Notes under the pieces: model-generated
What the model was told of the DNA's origin: nothing
What the model saw: the letters and a program-made list of their open reading frames with translations, nothing else
Database searches by the model: none
Shown here: positions 56,190 through 64,000 of the stretch, piece by piece
Numbering within the stretch: the first letter of the stretch is position 1
Layout: each line of letters opens with the position of its first letter
DNA from: Mesorhizobium metallidurans STM 2683
GTDB lineage: Bacteria; Pseudomonadota; Alphaproteobacteria; Rhizobiales; Rhizobiaceae
Direction: 5' to 3'
DNA: 64,000 nt
Assembly (NCBI RefSeq): GCF_000350085.1
Contig: NZ_CAUM01000097.1
Span: forward strand, 29,811-93,810
Made by a program: the position numbers and the translations under genes

Positions 56190-57248
56190 ATGATCGACGG
56201 GGGCGAGGCAATTCGGAAACTGGCGCTCAACGTCGCGCGCTACAGTGGCCTTGCCCCGCTGGCGAAGCCTTTCGTCGGCGGCATCGGCGCCATATTGATG
56301 CTGCACCGGGTTACCGCCACGCCGGAAAAGCCGAATGGCGTCAACCGGCATCTCAACATAGCGCCCGGGTTTCTAGACGCCGTCATCGCCGATATGAAGG
56401 CGAATGGCTACATCTTCGTCGCCATGGACGAGGCGATCGAACGCATCAATGCCGGCGGCAAGGGCGGTCAATTCGCCGCGATCACCGCCGACGACGCCTA
56501 TCGCGACAACATGACCGAGGCGCTGCCCGTGCTGGAAAAACACGGCGCGCCGATCACCATCTATGTCGCGCCGGGCTTGATCGATGGTGCCGCCGATCTG
56601 TGGTGGGAAGTGATCGAGGACATCATCAACGCGCGCGATCGCTTGACGCTGACGACGCCGGACGGCCCCGTGACGATCGACTGCTCGACGCCGGGCAAGA
56701 AACTCCAGGCCAATGCGCGTCTGCACGCCCATCTGACGCTGGAGGTCCGCGAGGAGGATCAGCGCACGGTACTGCGCGAACTGGCCCGGTCGAACGGCAT
56801 CGAGTTGGAAGGATTGCGCTCAAGCACGCTGATGAACTGGGACGAGATCCGCGCTATCGTCGCGCATCCGCTGGTGACGATCGGCGCGCACACGATCCAT
56901 CATCGCAATCTGAAGCGGCTTTCCGAAGCCGATGCGCGGCACGAGGTCGACGACGTCAGGTGCATATTGCAGGCGGAACTCGGCGACGAGCCACACCATC
57001 TCGCCTATCCCTATGGCTATGCCAGCGCCGTCGGCGACCGTGAAGTCGGCTTTGCCCGCGACGCCGGCTATGTCTCGGCGGTGACGACACGCCACGGCGT
57101 GCTGCGCGCCGAACATTCAGGCTTCCTGCACGCCTTGCCGCGCATTTCGGTCAATGGCCGCTACCAGAGCGTCGCCCATATCCGCACCATGCTGTCGGGC
57201 GTGACGACGCCGCTCGCCAATGCCGGCAAGATGGTGGTTACCATCTAA
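56190..57248 (+). CDS. polysaccharide deacetylase family protein (NodB-like fold)
   Basis: Carbohydrate esterase 4-like protein of 352 residues. Motif 1, normally TFDDGYxDN, reads TADDAYRDN (about residues 99-107), so the Asp pair is kept but Phe and Gly are changed. Motif 2, the HTxxH metal motif, is seen as IGAHTIHHRNLKRLSE. Motif 3 reads HHLAYPYGYASAVGD. No signal peptide is evident. It could deacetylate N-acetyl sugars of the polysaccharide made by the neighbouring cluster; activity needs a test. AGGTG precedes the ATG. Confidence 0.85.
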   Translation: MIDGGEAIRKLALNVARYSGLAPLAKPFVGGIGAILMLHRVTATPEKPNGVNRHLNIAPGFLDAVIADMKANGYIFVAMDEAIERINAGGKGGQFAAITADDAYRDNMTEALPVLEKHGAPITIYVAPGLIDGAADLWWEVIEDIINARDRLTLTTPDGPVTIDCSTPGKKLQANARLHAHLTLEVREEDQRTVLRELARSNGIELEGLRSSTLMNWDEIRAIVAHPLVTIGAHTIHHRNLKRLSEADARHEVDDVRCILQAELGDEPHHLAYPYGYASAVGDREVGFARDAGYVSAVTTRHGVLRAEHSGFLHALPRISVNGRYQSVAHIRTMLSGVTTPLANAGKMVVTI

Positions 57249-57252
57249 CGCT

Positions 57253-57468
57253 TCAGCCCTTCGGCGGCGGCTCCAGGATCAGCCATTTGATGATGCCCAT
57301 TGCCGGGAGTACCCAGAGCAGTCCGCTGAACAGGAAAAACAGGAAATGGACAAGCGGTCCCGATTCCGACAATTGGGCCACCGCAAAGATCGACGCGACC
57401 AAGGCGTAGACGATGACCAGCGCCACTAGGAGGAAGGTTCCGATCAGCTTTTTCAGGCGAATGGGCAT
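57253..57468 (-). CDS. DUF2842 small membrane protein
   Basis: Protein of 71 residues with two hydrophobic helices and the DUF2842 layout: [20 protein letters not shown] at the start, [20 protein letters not shown] in the middle, and a Trp-containing WLILEPPP end. The function is unknown. It lies 4 bp after the convergent deacetylase stop. Confidence 0.85.
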   Translation of the reverse strand: MPIRLKKLIGTFLLVALVIVYALVASIFAVAQLSESGPLVHFLFFLFSGLLWVLPAMGIIKWLILEPPPKG

Positions 57469-57621
57469 GGCTCAGCCTCTTTTCAAGCGCCTCGAATAAG
57501 CCTTGAGACAGGGACGTGCAACCCGGGACAAGCGGCGCGACGGCGTGCCGCGCTGTCCGGTCTTGCCAGCCGGGTTGCGATGGTTCACCAATCCGCCACT
57601 TCAACCTGCCGGGACGAGCCC

Positions 57622-58713
57622 ATGGCTGCCATATCAGCTGCCGCGCCTTACGTGGACCGCGATCGCGACCTGCACAACCGGGCACTGCTGCGCGGCTGGC
57701 TCTATGTCGTGCTTCTGATGCTGTTTGTGCTGGTGCTGGTCGGCGGCGCCACCAGGCTCACCGATTCCGGTCTGTCGATCACCGAGTGGCAGCCGATCCA
57801 TGGCGTCATCCCGCCGCTCAACGACGCCGAATGGCAGGAGGAGTTCCAGCGCTACCAGCAGATCCCGCAATATGCCGAACTCAACAAGGCCATGAGCCTC
57901 GAAGCATTCAAATCGATCTTCTGGTGGGAATGGGTGCACCGCATCCTCGCGCGCAGTGTGGGTGTCGTGTTCGCCCTGCCGCTTCTGTTCTTCTGGGCGA
58001 CGCGCCGCATCGAGCGCGGCGTCGGCCTGAAGCTCGTCGGCATCCTGCTTCTCGGCGGCCTGCAGGGCGCGATCGGCTGGTGGATGGTGGCGTCCGGGCT
58101 GGTCGACCGGGTCTCCGTCAGCCAATACCGGCTGGCGACCCATTTGACGCTTGCGGCGCTGATCTTCACGGCGACCATGGTCATCGCGCGTGGACTGGCC
58201 CCACACTCCGAACCCGCGGCCGACCGCTCGACACAGCGTCTGGCCGGTTTCCTCGTGCTTTTGGCGCTGGTGCAGATCTATCTCGGCGGGCTCGTCGCCG
58301 GGCTCGATGCCGGCCTCTCCTACAACACCTGGCCGCTGATGGACGGGAAAATAATCCCCGGCGATCTGCTTCTCCTCGAACCGGCATGGCGCAACTTTTT
58401 CGAGAACCCCAAGACGGTGCAATTCGTCCACCGGCTCGGCGCCTATACGGTTTTCGTCGTGGCGCTGTGGCACATGATCGCGACGCATCGCCGCCTGCCC
58501 AAGACAACGCATGCCCGCCGTGCCACGCTTCTCTTCCTGCTCGTGCTTGTGCAGGCTGCGATCGGCATCGGCACGCTGTTGATGCATGTGCCGCTGCTCA
58601 TGGCGCTGACGCATCAGGGTTTCGCGCTTGTCCTGCTCGGCTTTGCCGCGGCGCATTGGCGCGGCACCAAAGGCGCCTATCCGCTGCCGCATGAGATAGC
58701 GATCAGAAGCTGA
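57622..58713 (+). CDS. ctaA: heme A synthase (COX15/CtaA)
   Basis: Oxidises the C8 methyl of heme O to make heme A for cytochrome aa3 oxidase. The 363 residues have eight helices and the conserved histidines in [44 protein letters not shown] and [13 protein letters not shown]. The N-terminal [19 protein letters not shown] is characteristic of the alphaproteobacterial (COX15-like) type. I chose ATG 57622, which has GGGACGAG upstream. Its 3' end overlaps the convergent phosphotransferase by 11 bp. Confidence 0.93.
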   Translation: MAAISAAAPYVDRDRDLHNRALLRGWLYVVLLMLFVLVLVGGATRLTDSGLSITEWQPIHGVIPPLNDAEWQEEFQRYQQIPQYAELNKAMSLEAFKSIFWWEWVHRILARSVGVVFALPLLFFWATRRIERGVGLKLVGILLLGGLQGAIGWWMVASGLVDRVSVSQYRLATHLTLAALIFTATMVIARGLAPHSEPAADRSTQRLAGFLVLLALVQIYLGGLVAGLDAGLSYNTWPLMDGKIIPGDLLLLEPAWRNFFENPKTVQFVHRLGAYTVFVVALWHMIATHRRLPKTTHARRATLLFLLVLVQAAIGIGTLLMHVPLLMALTHQGFALVLLGFAAAHWRGTKGAYPLPHEIAIRS

Positions 58714-59563
58714 GCCGCACTGCCCGGATCACCTCGGCGATCGACAGCTCCCGGTTCTCGTCGACCGCATTGCGGTCTTCATAGTGCCAGGCGGCCGACA
58801 GGCAGCCATAGGCGATGGCGTGGTCGAGAATGTCAAGCGGCGTCTGGCCGAGGATCCTGGCAAAGATTTCGGCCATGTGGGCAATTCGCTGCGGATCGAG
58901 ACAGAGATCGTCGCGGTCGAGCGGATTGTAGAACATGTTCGCCGCATCGAAGCCGGGATCGCCGATAACGCCCTTCGGATCGATCGCCAGCCAGCCGCGC
59001 GGCCCGTGCATGATGTTGTCGTGGTGCAGGTCGCCATGCAGCGGCCTGACATCATGCGGGTTGGCCAGCAGCCGTTCGGCCGTCGCCGCGGCTTCGACAT
59101 AGAGGCTGTTCCGACCGTCGTCGCGATCGATCCTGGCCTTCTTGAACAGGCTGGCGAAGCGTTCCCTGAGTGGCTGAAGGTCTGGTGGGGCAGGGTGCCT
59201 TGACGGCGTGAACAGCCTTGCCATCACTTCGGCGGCAATCGCGGTGGCGGTGTTGTCGCCCTGCTCATCCAGCACTCGCGACAAAAGGGTTTCGCCGGCA
59301 AACTCGAGCAGCATGCTGTGGCCATCGCGACCGAGCAGCCACACCGTGCCTTCGCCGCGCCGCCAGGCGAGAAAGTGCTCGCCGCGCAATTCGTCCGCGA
59401 CGTCGTCGAAAGGTTTCAGTGCCTTGACGATCGCCGGCGAACCGTCGGTGCGAACAACCTTCCAGATGCGGCTGGAAAAGGTCTCGGCGATCAGCTCCGC
59501 GCCGCCGGCGAGCTTCCAGCGGCGCGGGAAGTTCGGAGTGGGACTCAATGCCCCCGAACTCAA
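58703..59563 (-). CDS. aminoglycoside/hydroxyurea-type phosphotransferase, APH(6)-like
   Basis: Kinase-fold protein of 286 residues in the family of streptomycin 6-kinase and hydroxyurea phosphotransferase. It has ATP-binding [17 protein letters not shown], the catalytic motif [13 protein letters not shown] (D178, N183), and the metal motif [20 protein letters not shown]. Chromosomal homologues are common, and resistance is not implied. The TTG start lies inside a 14-15 bp tandem repeat shared with the argC stop, so its translation may be coupled to argC. Confidence 0.85.
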   Translation of the reverse strand: MSSGALSPTPNFPRRWKLAGGAELIAETFSSRIWKVVRTDGSPAIVKALKPFDDVADELRGEHFLAWRRGEGTVWLLGRDGHSMLLEFAGETLLSRVLDEQGDNTATAIAAEVMARLFTPSRHPAPPDLQPLRERFASLFKKARIDRDDGRNSLYVEAAATAERLLANPHDVRPLHGDLHHDNIMHGPRGWLAIDPKGVIGDPGFDAANMFYNPLDRDDLCLDPQRIAHMAEIFARILGQTPLDILDHAIAYGCLSAAWHYEDRNAVDENRELSIAEVIRAVRLSF

Positions 59564-59580
59564 TGCCCCGAACTCAATGC
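59543..59580. repeat. 14-15 bp tandem repeat at the argC/phosphotransferase junction
   Basis: Units ACTCAATGCCCCCGA, ACTCAATGCCCCGA and ACTCAATGC follow one another. The 1-bp difference in the C-run shifts the reading frame, so each unit offers a TTG start in a different frame. The repeat contains the argC stop and the start of the phosphotransferase. Confidence 0.85.
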
Positions 59581-60506
59581 TTGAGGCCGAGCATCAAATC
59601 CATGTTCTGCACGGCGGCGCCCGAAGCGCCCTTGCCGAGATTGTCATAGACGGCCAACAGCAGCGCCTGCGCGCGTTTGTCGTTGGCGAAGACATAGACC
59701 TTCATCCGGTTGGTGCCGTTATAGGTTTCCGGATCGATCTCCGGCACGCGCTCCAGATGCGCGTAGGGTGCCACTTCGACCACGCCGCCATCAATGGCGG
59801 CGAAATGATCGGCGATTGCCGCGTGCAGTTCGGCGCCAGTCGGCACATGGTCGAGCCCACCGAGCTGCAACGGCACCACCGTGATCATGCCTTGCGCGAA
59901 ATTGCCGACCGCTGGCTGCATGATCGGGTCGTGCGAGAGCTTCGCGTAAGTCCTGAGTTCCGGCACATGCTTGTGCTGCAGGGTCAACCCATAGGGCAGG
60001 AATTCAGACGCGTCCTCGCCCTTGGCGACATAATCCTCGATCATCGGACGGCCGCCGCCCGAATAGCCCGAAATGCCGTTGACCGTGACCGGAAAATCCG
60101 GTGGCAACAGCCCGGCGGCGACCAGTGGCCGCAGCGTTGCGATCGGCCCTTGTGGCCAGCAGCCCGGATTGGCGACGCGCTTCGCCTCGGCGATCTTTTT
60201 CGCCTGGTCCCTGTCCATTTCGGCGAACCCGTACTCCCAGCCTTCGGCGACGCGATGCGCGGTCGAGGCGTCGATCACCTTGGTGGTGTCGTTGGCGATC
60301 AGCGAAACGCTCTCTTTCGCCGCATCGTCCGGCAGGCACAGGATCGCGACATCGGCGCCATTGAGGAATTCAGCCCTGGCTGCCGTTTCCTTGCGGCGCT
60401 CGGTCGGGATTGAGATGATCTCCAGGTCGCCGCGCTCGGCAAGCAGCGCCCTGATCTGGAGACCGGTTGTGCCGTGCTCGCCGTCGATGAAGATTTTCGG
60501 TTTCAT
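59574..60506 (-). CDS. argC: N-acetyl-gamma-glutamyl-phosphate reductase, type 2
   Basis: Third step of arginine synthesis: NADPH reduction of N-acetylglutamyl phosphate. The 310 residues, shorter than type 1 (about 345), show IFIDGEHGTTGLQIRALL (nucleotide binding), the catalytic C116 in VANPGCWPQGPIA, and GISGYSGGGRPMIEDYV. The type 2 form is usual in alphaproteobacteria. It lies between speB and the phosphotransferase on the same strand. Arginine synthesis next to agmatinase may reflect shared arginine metabolism. Confidence 0.95.
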   Translation of the reverse strand: MKPKIFIDGEHGTTGLQIRALLAERGDLEIISIPTERRKETAARAEFLNGADVAILCLPDDAAKESVSLIANDTTKVIDASTAHRVAEGWEYGFAEMDRDQAKKIAEAKRVANPGCWPQGPIATLRPLVAAGLLPPDFPVTVNGISGYSGGGRPMIEDYVAKGEDASEFLPYGLTLQHKHVPELRTYAKLSHDPIMQPAVGNFAQGMITVVPLQLGGLDHVPTGAELHAAIADHFAAIDGGVVEVAPYAHLERVPEIDPETYNGTNRMKVYVFANDKRAQALLLAVYDNLGKGASGAAVQNMDLMLGLKH

Positions 60507-60536
60507 TGCCTGATCAAAATCCCTGATATTTCAAAG

Positions 60537-61538
60537 CTATATGCCGTGCCCATGATTCACTGCAACAGAATTGCCATTGTTCATCTCTTCAAGCCGGGCC
60601 TTTCGTTCCGCCAGCAGCCCGAGATACTGCATGGCGACCGTCGAGCCGACGATTGCCGTTATATCGGCGTGATCATAGGCCGGCGCAATCTCAACGACAT
60701 CGGCGCCGACGATGTCGACCTGGGTGAGCTGGCGCAGCGCCGACAGGATCTTGGCCGAAGACGGACCGCCGGCGACCGGCGTGCCGGTGCCGGGCGCGAA
60801 GGCCGGATCGAGGCAGTCGATGTCGAAGGTGAGGTAGGTCTTCTTGCCGCCGGTGCGGTCGACAATGGCATAGGCGATGTCGGATGCGCGCATCTCCTCC
60901 ACTTCATGACCGTAGAGGATCTTGATACCGAACGTGTCGGGGGCATGGGTGCGGATGCCGATCTGGATCGACCGGTCGGGGTCGATGACGCCTTCCTTGA
61001 CCGCGCGGCCGACGAAGGAGCCGTGATCGATGCGCTTGCCGTCGTCCGGCCAGGTGTCCTGATGGGCGTCGAACTGTACGAGCGCCAGTGGCCCATGGAT
61101 GGCGGCATGCGCCTTGAGCAGCGGCCAGGTGACGAAATGGTCGCCGCCCAGCGACAGCAGGAAGGCGCCGGATTTCAGAATCTTTGCCGCCTCGCGCTCG
61201 ATCGTGCCCGGCGTCTTCTGGTGATTGCCGCTGTCGAGCAGGCAATCGCCGTAGTCGACCACGGCGAGATGTTCGAACAGGTCGCGCGAAAACGGATATT
61301 GCGGATCATTGTCGAGGATGGCCGAGGCGCGGCGGATCGCCTGCGGCCCGAAGCGCGCGCCCGGCCGGTTGGTGACGGCGGCGTCGAAGGGAATGCCCCA
61401 CACCACGGCGTCCGCGCCCTTCACGTCCTTCGTGTATCTGCGCCGCATGAACGACAGCGCGCCGGCATAAGTCGGCTCGAAGGATGCGCCCGTCTTCGAG
61501 CGGGCAGTGAAGGCGTGGTCGGTATTTTGGTTCGCCAT
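60537..61538 (-). CDS. speB: agmatinase
   Basis: Ureohydrolase that splits agmatine to putrescine and urea with a dimanganese centre. The metal motifs are SLGGDHFVTWPLLKAH, VQFDAHQDTW and FDIDCLDPAFAPGTGTPVAG. The 333 residues start at ATG 61538, supported by GAGGA and by MANQNTDHAFTA; a longer open frame upstream is not coding-like. The following argC begins 30 bp downstream, so the two are probably cotranscribed. Other ureohydrolase substrates cannot be excluded. Confidence 0.9.
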   Translation of the reverse strand: MANQNTDHAFTARSKTGASFEPTYAGALSFMRRRYTKDVKGADAVVWGIPFDAAVTNRPGARFGPQAIRRASAILDNDPQYPFSRDLFEHLAVVDYGDCLLDSGNHQKTPGTIEREAAKILKSGAFLLSLGGDHFVTWPLLKAHAAIHGPLALVQFDAHQDTWPDDGKRIDHGSFVGRAVKEGVIDPDRSIQIGIRTHAPDTFGIKILYGHEVEEMRASDIAYAIVDRTGGKKTYLTFDIDCLDPAFAPGTGTPVAGGPSSAKILSALRQLTQVDIVGADVVEIAPAYDHADITAIVGSTVAMQYLGLLAERKARLEEMNNGNSVAVNHGHGI

Positions 61539-61894
61539 TACGGATCCTCGGTTTGTCGGGCTGCCACAACTATAGAACCGGCACGCAACACGCCAGTCAC
61601 AGCTTGGCGAGACGAAACGGCGCTCCGCAACTGCCCTGGCAAGAGAGGGTTTTATCGTTATGACGCAGGCCGCTTCTCCTCCTGTCAACGTCTCGCTCGG
61701 AAGGCCGCTGACATGGTTTCAGCATGATTCCATTGCAGCGGCGCGACAGGCGCCGCGCGGTGCGGACTCGCCATGCCGACGCGAGTGCACTCTCTATTTT
61801 TGCGCAGCCGCGCAAAGCTCATAGCCGGCTTCGTTCACCTGCCTGTCACGCGCATCGCCTAACCGGATTGCGATCTTGAACGGAGCGATTCTCG
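61539..61894. other. intergenic region with a small hairpin
   Basis: A 356-bp gap between divergent genes. It contains the hairpin TTTGCGC-AGCC-GCGCAAA at 61799-61816 and a GCGGCGCGACAGGCGCCGCG imperfect dyad near 61738-61757. A 55-codon open stretch from 61660 has no ribosome site and no recognisable pattern, so no gene is claimed. Confidence 0.5.
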
Positions 61895-62953
61895 ATGCGG
61901 GCTATTTGGCAAGGCCTTCTGTTTCCCGTCGCGCTGGCTGCCTCCCTTGGCCACGCCTCGGCTGGCGAAACCCGCGCCAGGCAGATACTCGATCGCTTCG
62001 ATCATGCCAACCAGTGGCGCGACCATGTGATGGTGGCCGCCCATCGCGCCGGCAGCATGCAGGCCGGCAAGACGCTTTACCCGGAAAACTCGCTCGCGGC
62101 CGTGGCGGGCTCGATCACCATGGGCGCCGAGATCGTCGAGGTCGACATCAGGCGCTCGAAGGACGGCGAATTCGTCGTCATGCATGACAGCTGGCTCGAC
62201 CGCACGACGACCTGCAAGGGCGAGGTGGTCAACTACACACTGGCGGAACTCAGGAAATGCCGGCTGGTTGTCGAAGGCACCGGTATTGTGTCAGGCGAAA
62301 CGGTCTCGACGCTGCGCGAGATGCTGTTGGCGACCAAGGACCGGATACTCGTCAACCTCGACAACAAGCTCGATGTCCAGGCCTTGCCGGCTATGATCGC
62401 GATCGCCCGCGAGTTCGGCATGACCGAGCAGGTGATCGTCAAGGAGAACCTGTGGAACCGCGAGCGGATCGACACGGTCAAGGCGACGATCGATGCGATC
62501 GGCGGCGGCTTCCAGTTCATGCCGATCATCGCCGACGATGCAGTGCGTGATGCCGCCTTCGCCGAGCAAGTCGGCAGGGCCTTTTCACCTGGCGCAATCG
62601 AATTGATCAACTGGCGGGCGGGAGCTGAGACGCTGACCGAGACCGGCGGGCCATTGTTCAGCACCCGCATGCGGGCCGTGTCGGTGAGGGGCGACTGGCA
62701 CATCTGGGCCAACACCTATGCCATCGTCAACAAGCCGGGCGGTTTCCTCGCCGGCGGCCGCGGCGACGAACTGGCGGTGCTGGCCAGCCTGCCTGCCGAG
62801 ACCTATGGTTTCTGGGCCGAGCGAGGCGCCACCATCATCCAGACCGACGAGCCGAAGGCGGCGATCGACTGGCTGGCCGCCAATGGCTACCGCATACCCT
62901 ATACCGACGAGGCGCGACCGGCCGAGCCGGCGAACACCGCGAGCATCAACTAG
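61895..62953 (+). CDS. glycerophosphodiester phosphodiesterase family protein
   Basis: Periplasmic GDPD-family phosphodiesterase of 352 residues. The signal peptide WQGLLFPVALAASLGHASAG is followed by a TIM-barrel domain with the catalytic histidines in VMVAAHRAGSMQAG and EFVVMHDSWLDRTT, and metal ligands in the LYPENSLAAV and EIVEVDIRRSKDG segments. It would release glycerol-3-phosphate from phospholipid deacylation products. The C-terminal FWAERGATIIQTDEP is typical of the family. No transporter neighbours are seen. Confidence 0.9.
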   Translation: MRAIWQGLLFPVALAASLGHASAGETRARQILDRFDHANQWRDHVMVAAHRAGSMQAGKTLYPENSLAAVAGSITMGAEIVEVDIRRSKDGEFVVMHDSWLDRTTTCKGEVVNYTLAELRKCRLVVEGTGIVSGETVSTLREMLLATKDRILVNLDNKLDVQALPAMIAIAREFGMTEQVIVKENLWNRERIDTVKATIDAIGGGFQFMPIIADDAVRDAAFAEQVGRAFSPGAIELINWRAGAETLTETGGPLFSTRMRAVSVRGDWHIWANTYAIVNKPGGFLAGGRGDELAVLASLPAETYGFWAERGATIIQTDEPKAAIDWLAANGYRIPYTDEARPAEPANTASIN

Positions 62954-63035
62954 ACGTGGCTGCTTCACCCCCGCCCGCCGAGTGGTCTGCAATGGCCGGC
63001 GGGCATCGGGGGTAGTCCGAATGTAAGGCGCGGCG

Positions 63036-63064
63036 CCCTACCTCCCCTTGATGGGGAGGTAGGG
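63036..63064. repeat. palindromic intergenic hairpin (CCCTACCTCCCC type)
   Basis: CCCTACCTCCCC, loop TTGAT, GGGGAGGTAGGG: a perfect 12-bp stem followed by GCGCGGGTGGGGTGAC. It lies between convergent genes and may double as a terminator. The form is common between genes in Rhizobiales. Confidence 0.75.
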
Positions 63065-63118
63065 CCGAAGGCGCGGGTGGGGTGACAGCCAAGCCCCCAA
63101 ATGCCGCCCATCGCTCAG

Positions 63119-63991
63119 TCAGGCAGCCATCGCCACGCCGTCCAGTTCCTTGACGACATCCTCCGACAGTTCGAGCTCGGCCGCGGCAAGGTTCTCCCTG
63201 AGATGCGCGACAGACGAGGTCCCGGGGATCAGCAGGATGTTGGGCGCACGGCGGAGCAGCCAGGCGAGCGCGACCTGCATGGGTGTGGCGCCGAGGCGCG
63301 CCGCGACGGCGGACAACGTCGACGACTGCAACGGGTTGAAGCCGCCAAGCGGAAAAAACGGCACATAGGCGATGCCGTCACGGGCAAGCTCGTCGATCAG
63401 CGCATCGTCGGCTCGGTGCGCCAGATTGTATTGGTTCTGCACGCAGACGATCTCGACCATCCGCCGTGCCTCTTTTATCTGCGCGGCGGTGGCATTGCTC
63501 AGCCCGATGTGATGCACCAGGCCTTTTTGCTGCAGCCCAGCCAGCACCGCGACCTGTTCTTCGATTGACCCTTCGGTGGGTTCATGCACGTCGAATATGA
63601 TCCTGAGGTTGACCACATCCAGCACGTCGAGCCCGAGATTGCGAAGATTGTCATGCACGGCCTGGGTCAGGTCTTCGGGGGAGAAGGCCGGGAGCCACGC
63701 GCCGTCGGCGCCGCGGCGGGCGCCGATCTTGGTGACGATGGTGAGGTCGTCGGGATAGGGCGCGAGCGCTTCGCGGATGATCTGGTTGGTGACGTGCGGG
63801 CCGTAGAAGTCGCTGGTGTCGATATGGTTCACGCCACGCACGACCGCCTCGCGCAGCACGGCCAGGGCCGCGTCGTGATCCCTCGGCGGGCCGAAAACGC
63901 CCGGCCCGGCGAGTTGCATGGCGCCATAGCCGAGCCGTTTTACGGAGCGGTCGCCGAGAGTGAACGTGCCTGACTTGTCAATGCTGGACAT
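63119..63991 (-). CDS. aldo/keto reductase
   Basis: AKR-superfamily oxidoreductase of 290 residues. It has catalytic Asp and Tyr in HIDTSDFYGPHVTNQI, Lys in LTIVTKIGARRGADG, a C-terminal NILLIPGTSSVAHLRENLAA cofactor loop, and the substrate-side GLVHHIGLSNATAAQI. The catalytic His of the LHxxD position is changed: the strand reads VVNLRIIFDVHEPTEG. The gene is complete, with its start 9 bp inside the window end. The substrate is unknown. It is not closely similar to the reductase at 14378. Confidence 0.88.
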   Translation of the reverse strand: MSSIDKSGTFTLGDRSVKRLGYGAMQLAGPGVFGPPRDHDAALAVLREAVVRGVNHIDTSDFYGPHVTNQIIREALAPYPDDLTIVTKIGARRGADGAWLPAFSPEDLTQAVHDNLRNLGLDVLDVVNLRIIFDVHEPTEGSIEEQVAVLAGLQQKGLVHHIGLSNATAAQIKEARRMVEIVCVQNQYNLAHRADDALIDELARDGIAYVPFFPLGGFNPLQSSTLSAVAARLGATPMQVALAWLLRRAPNILLIPGTSSVAHLRENLAAAELELSEDVVKELDGVAMAA

Positions 63992-64000
63992 GGTCTGTCT

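Noticed and set aside
58703..59563. Acquired antibiotic-resistance gene
   Set aside because: Base composition and neighbours (argC, ctaA) are chromosomal; homologues of this family are common housekeeping-type kinases, so resistance is not inferred.

Overview
The window looks like a chromosomal segment of a Mesorhizobium-type alphaproteobacterium (order Hyphomicrobiales). The DNA is GC-rich. It carries lineage-typical genes: an LdtR/LdtP-type regulator and L,D-transpeptidase pair, DUF6163, DUF982, a type 2 argC, a Mg-type hemB and a K+-independent proton pyrophosphatase. Intergenic palindromic repeats of the kind scattered through rhizobial genomes are also present. No insertion sequence, phage, CRISPR array, rRNA or replication origin was seen. 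There is one tRNA, tRNA-Pro(GGG).

Layout. 1-7.7 kb: 3' part of parC, a PerM-type transporter, a DMT exporter, the N-end-rule transferase bpt, an RDD membrane protein, soluble transhydrogenase sthA and a hydrolase. 7.9-13.6 kb: an OpgC-like acyltransferase; a LacI regulator divergent from two related ~47-residue small proteins with three identical operators; a DUF423 protein; an MFS exporter divergent from its probable GntR regulator. 13.7-20.9 kb: small basic protein, decayed sequence, aldo/keto reductase, ppk2, reductase, hemB, flavin-binding protein, 3-hydroxyisobutyryl-CoA hydrolase. 21-25 kb: ldtR-ldtP and a Na+/H+ antiporter. 25.2-32 kb: glyA, then nrdR-ribD-ribE-ribH-nusB-MFS. 32.2-36 kb: a yehZYXW-type osmoprotectant ABC transporter whose binding-protein gene carries a frameshift. 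37-45 kb: hppA, bamE, a bc1-assembly chaperone, DUF177, plsX-fabH-ihfA-merR. 45-57 kb: small genes, tRNA-Pro, then an exopolysaccharide region with methyltransferase, O-antigen ligase-type protein, initiating sugar-phosphate transferase, glycosyltransferase, export lipoprotein, a polysaccharide co-polymerase with a degenerate kinase domain, acetyltransferase and polysaccharide deacetylase. 57-64 kb: ctaA, antibiotic-type phosphotransferase, argC, speB, glycerophosphodiesterase, aldo/keto reductase.

Genes acting together. The rib genes plus nrdR and nusB form a tight run with 2-bp gaps or 4-bp overlaps. plsX and fabH supply phospholipid and fatty-acid synthesis, followed by ihfA. The four transporter genes overlap by 4 bp at each junction after the binding protein. 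The polysaccharide genes cover initiation, extension, ligation or polymerisation, export and decoration, but no Wzx flippase is seen here.

Most novel-looking items: the LacI-controlled twin small proteins (10.27-10.75 kb); a 67-bp chimeric remnant of the O-antigen ligase gene beside tRNA-Pro (46.52 kb); the pseudokinase-like co-polymerase (52.56-54.80 kb); and the single-base frameshift in the osmF-like gene (about 32,798).
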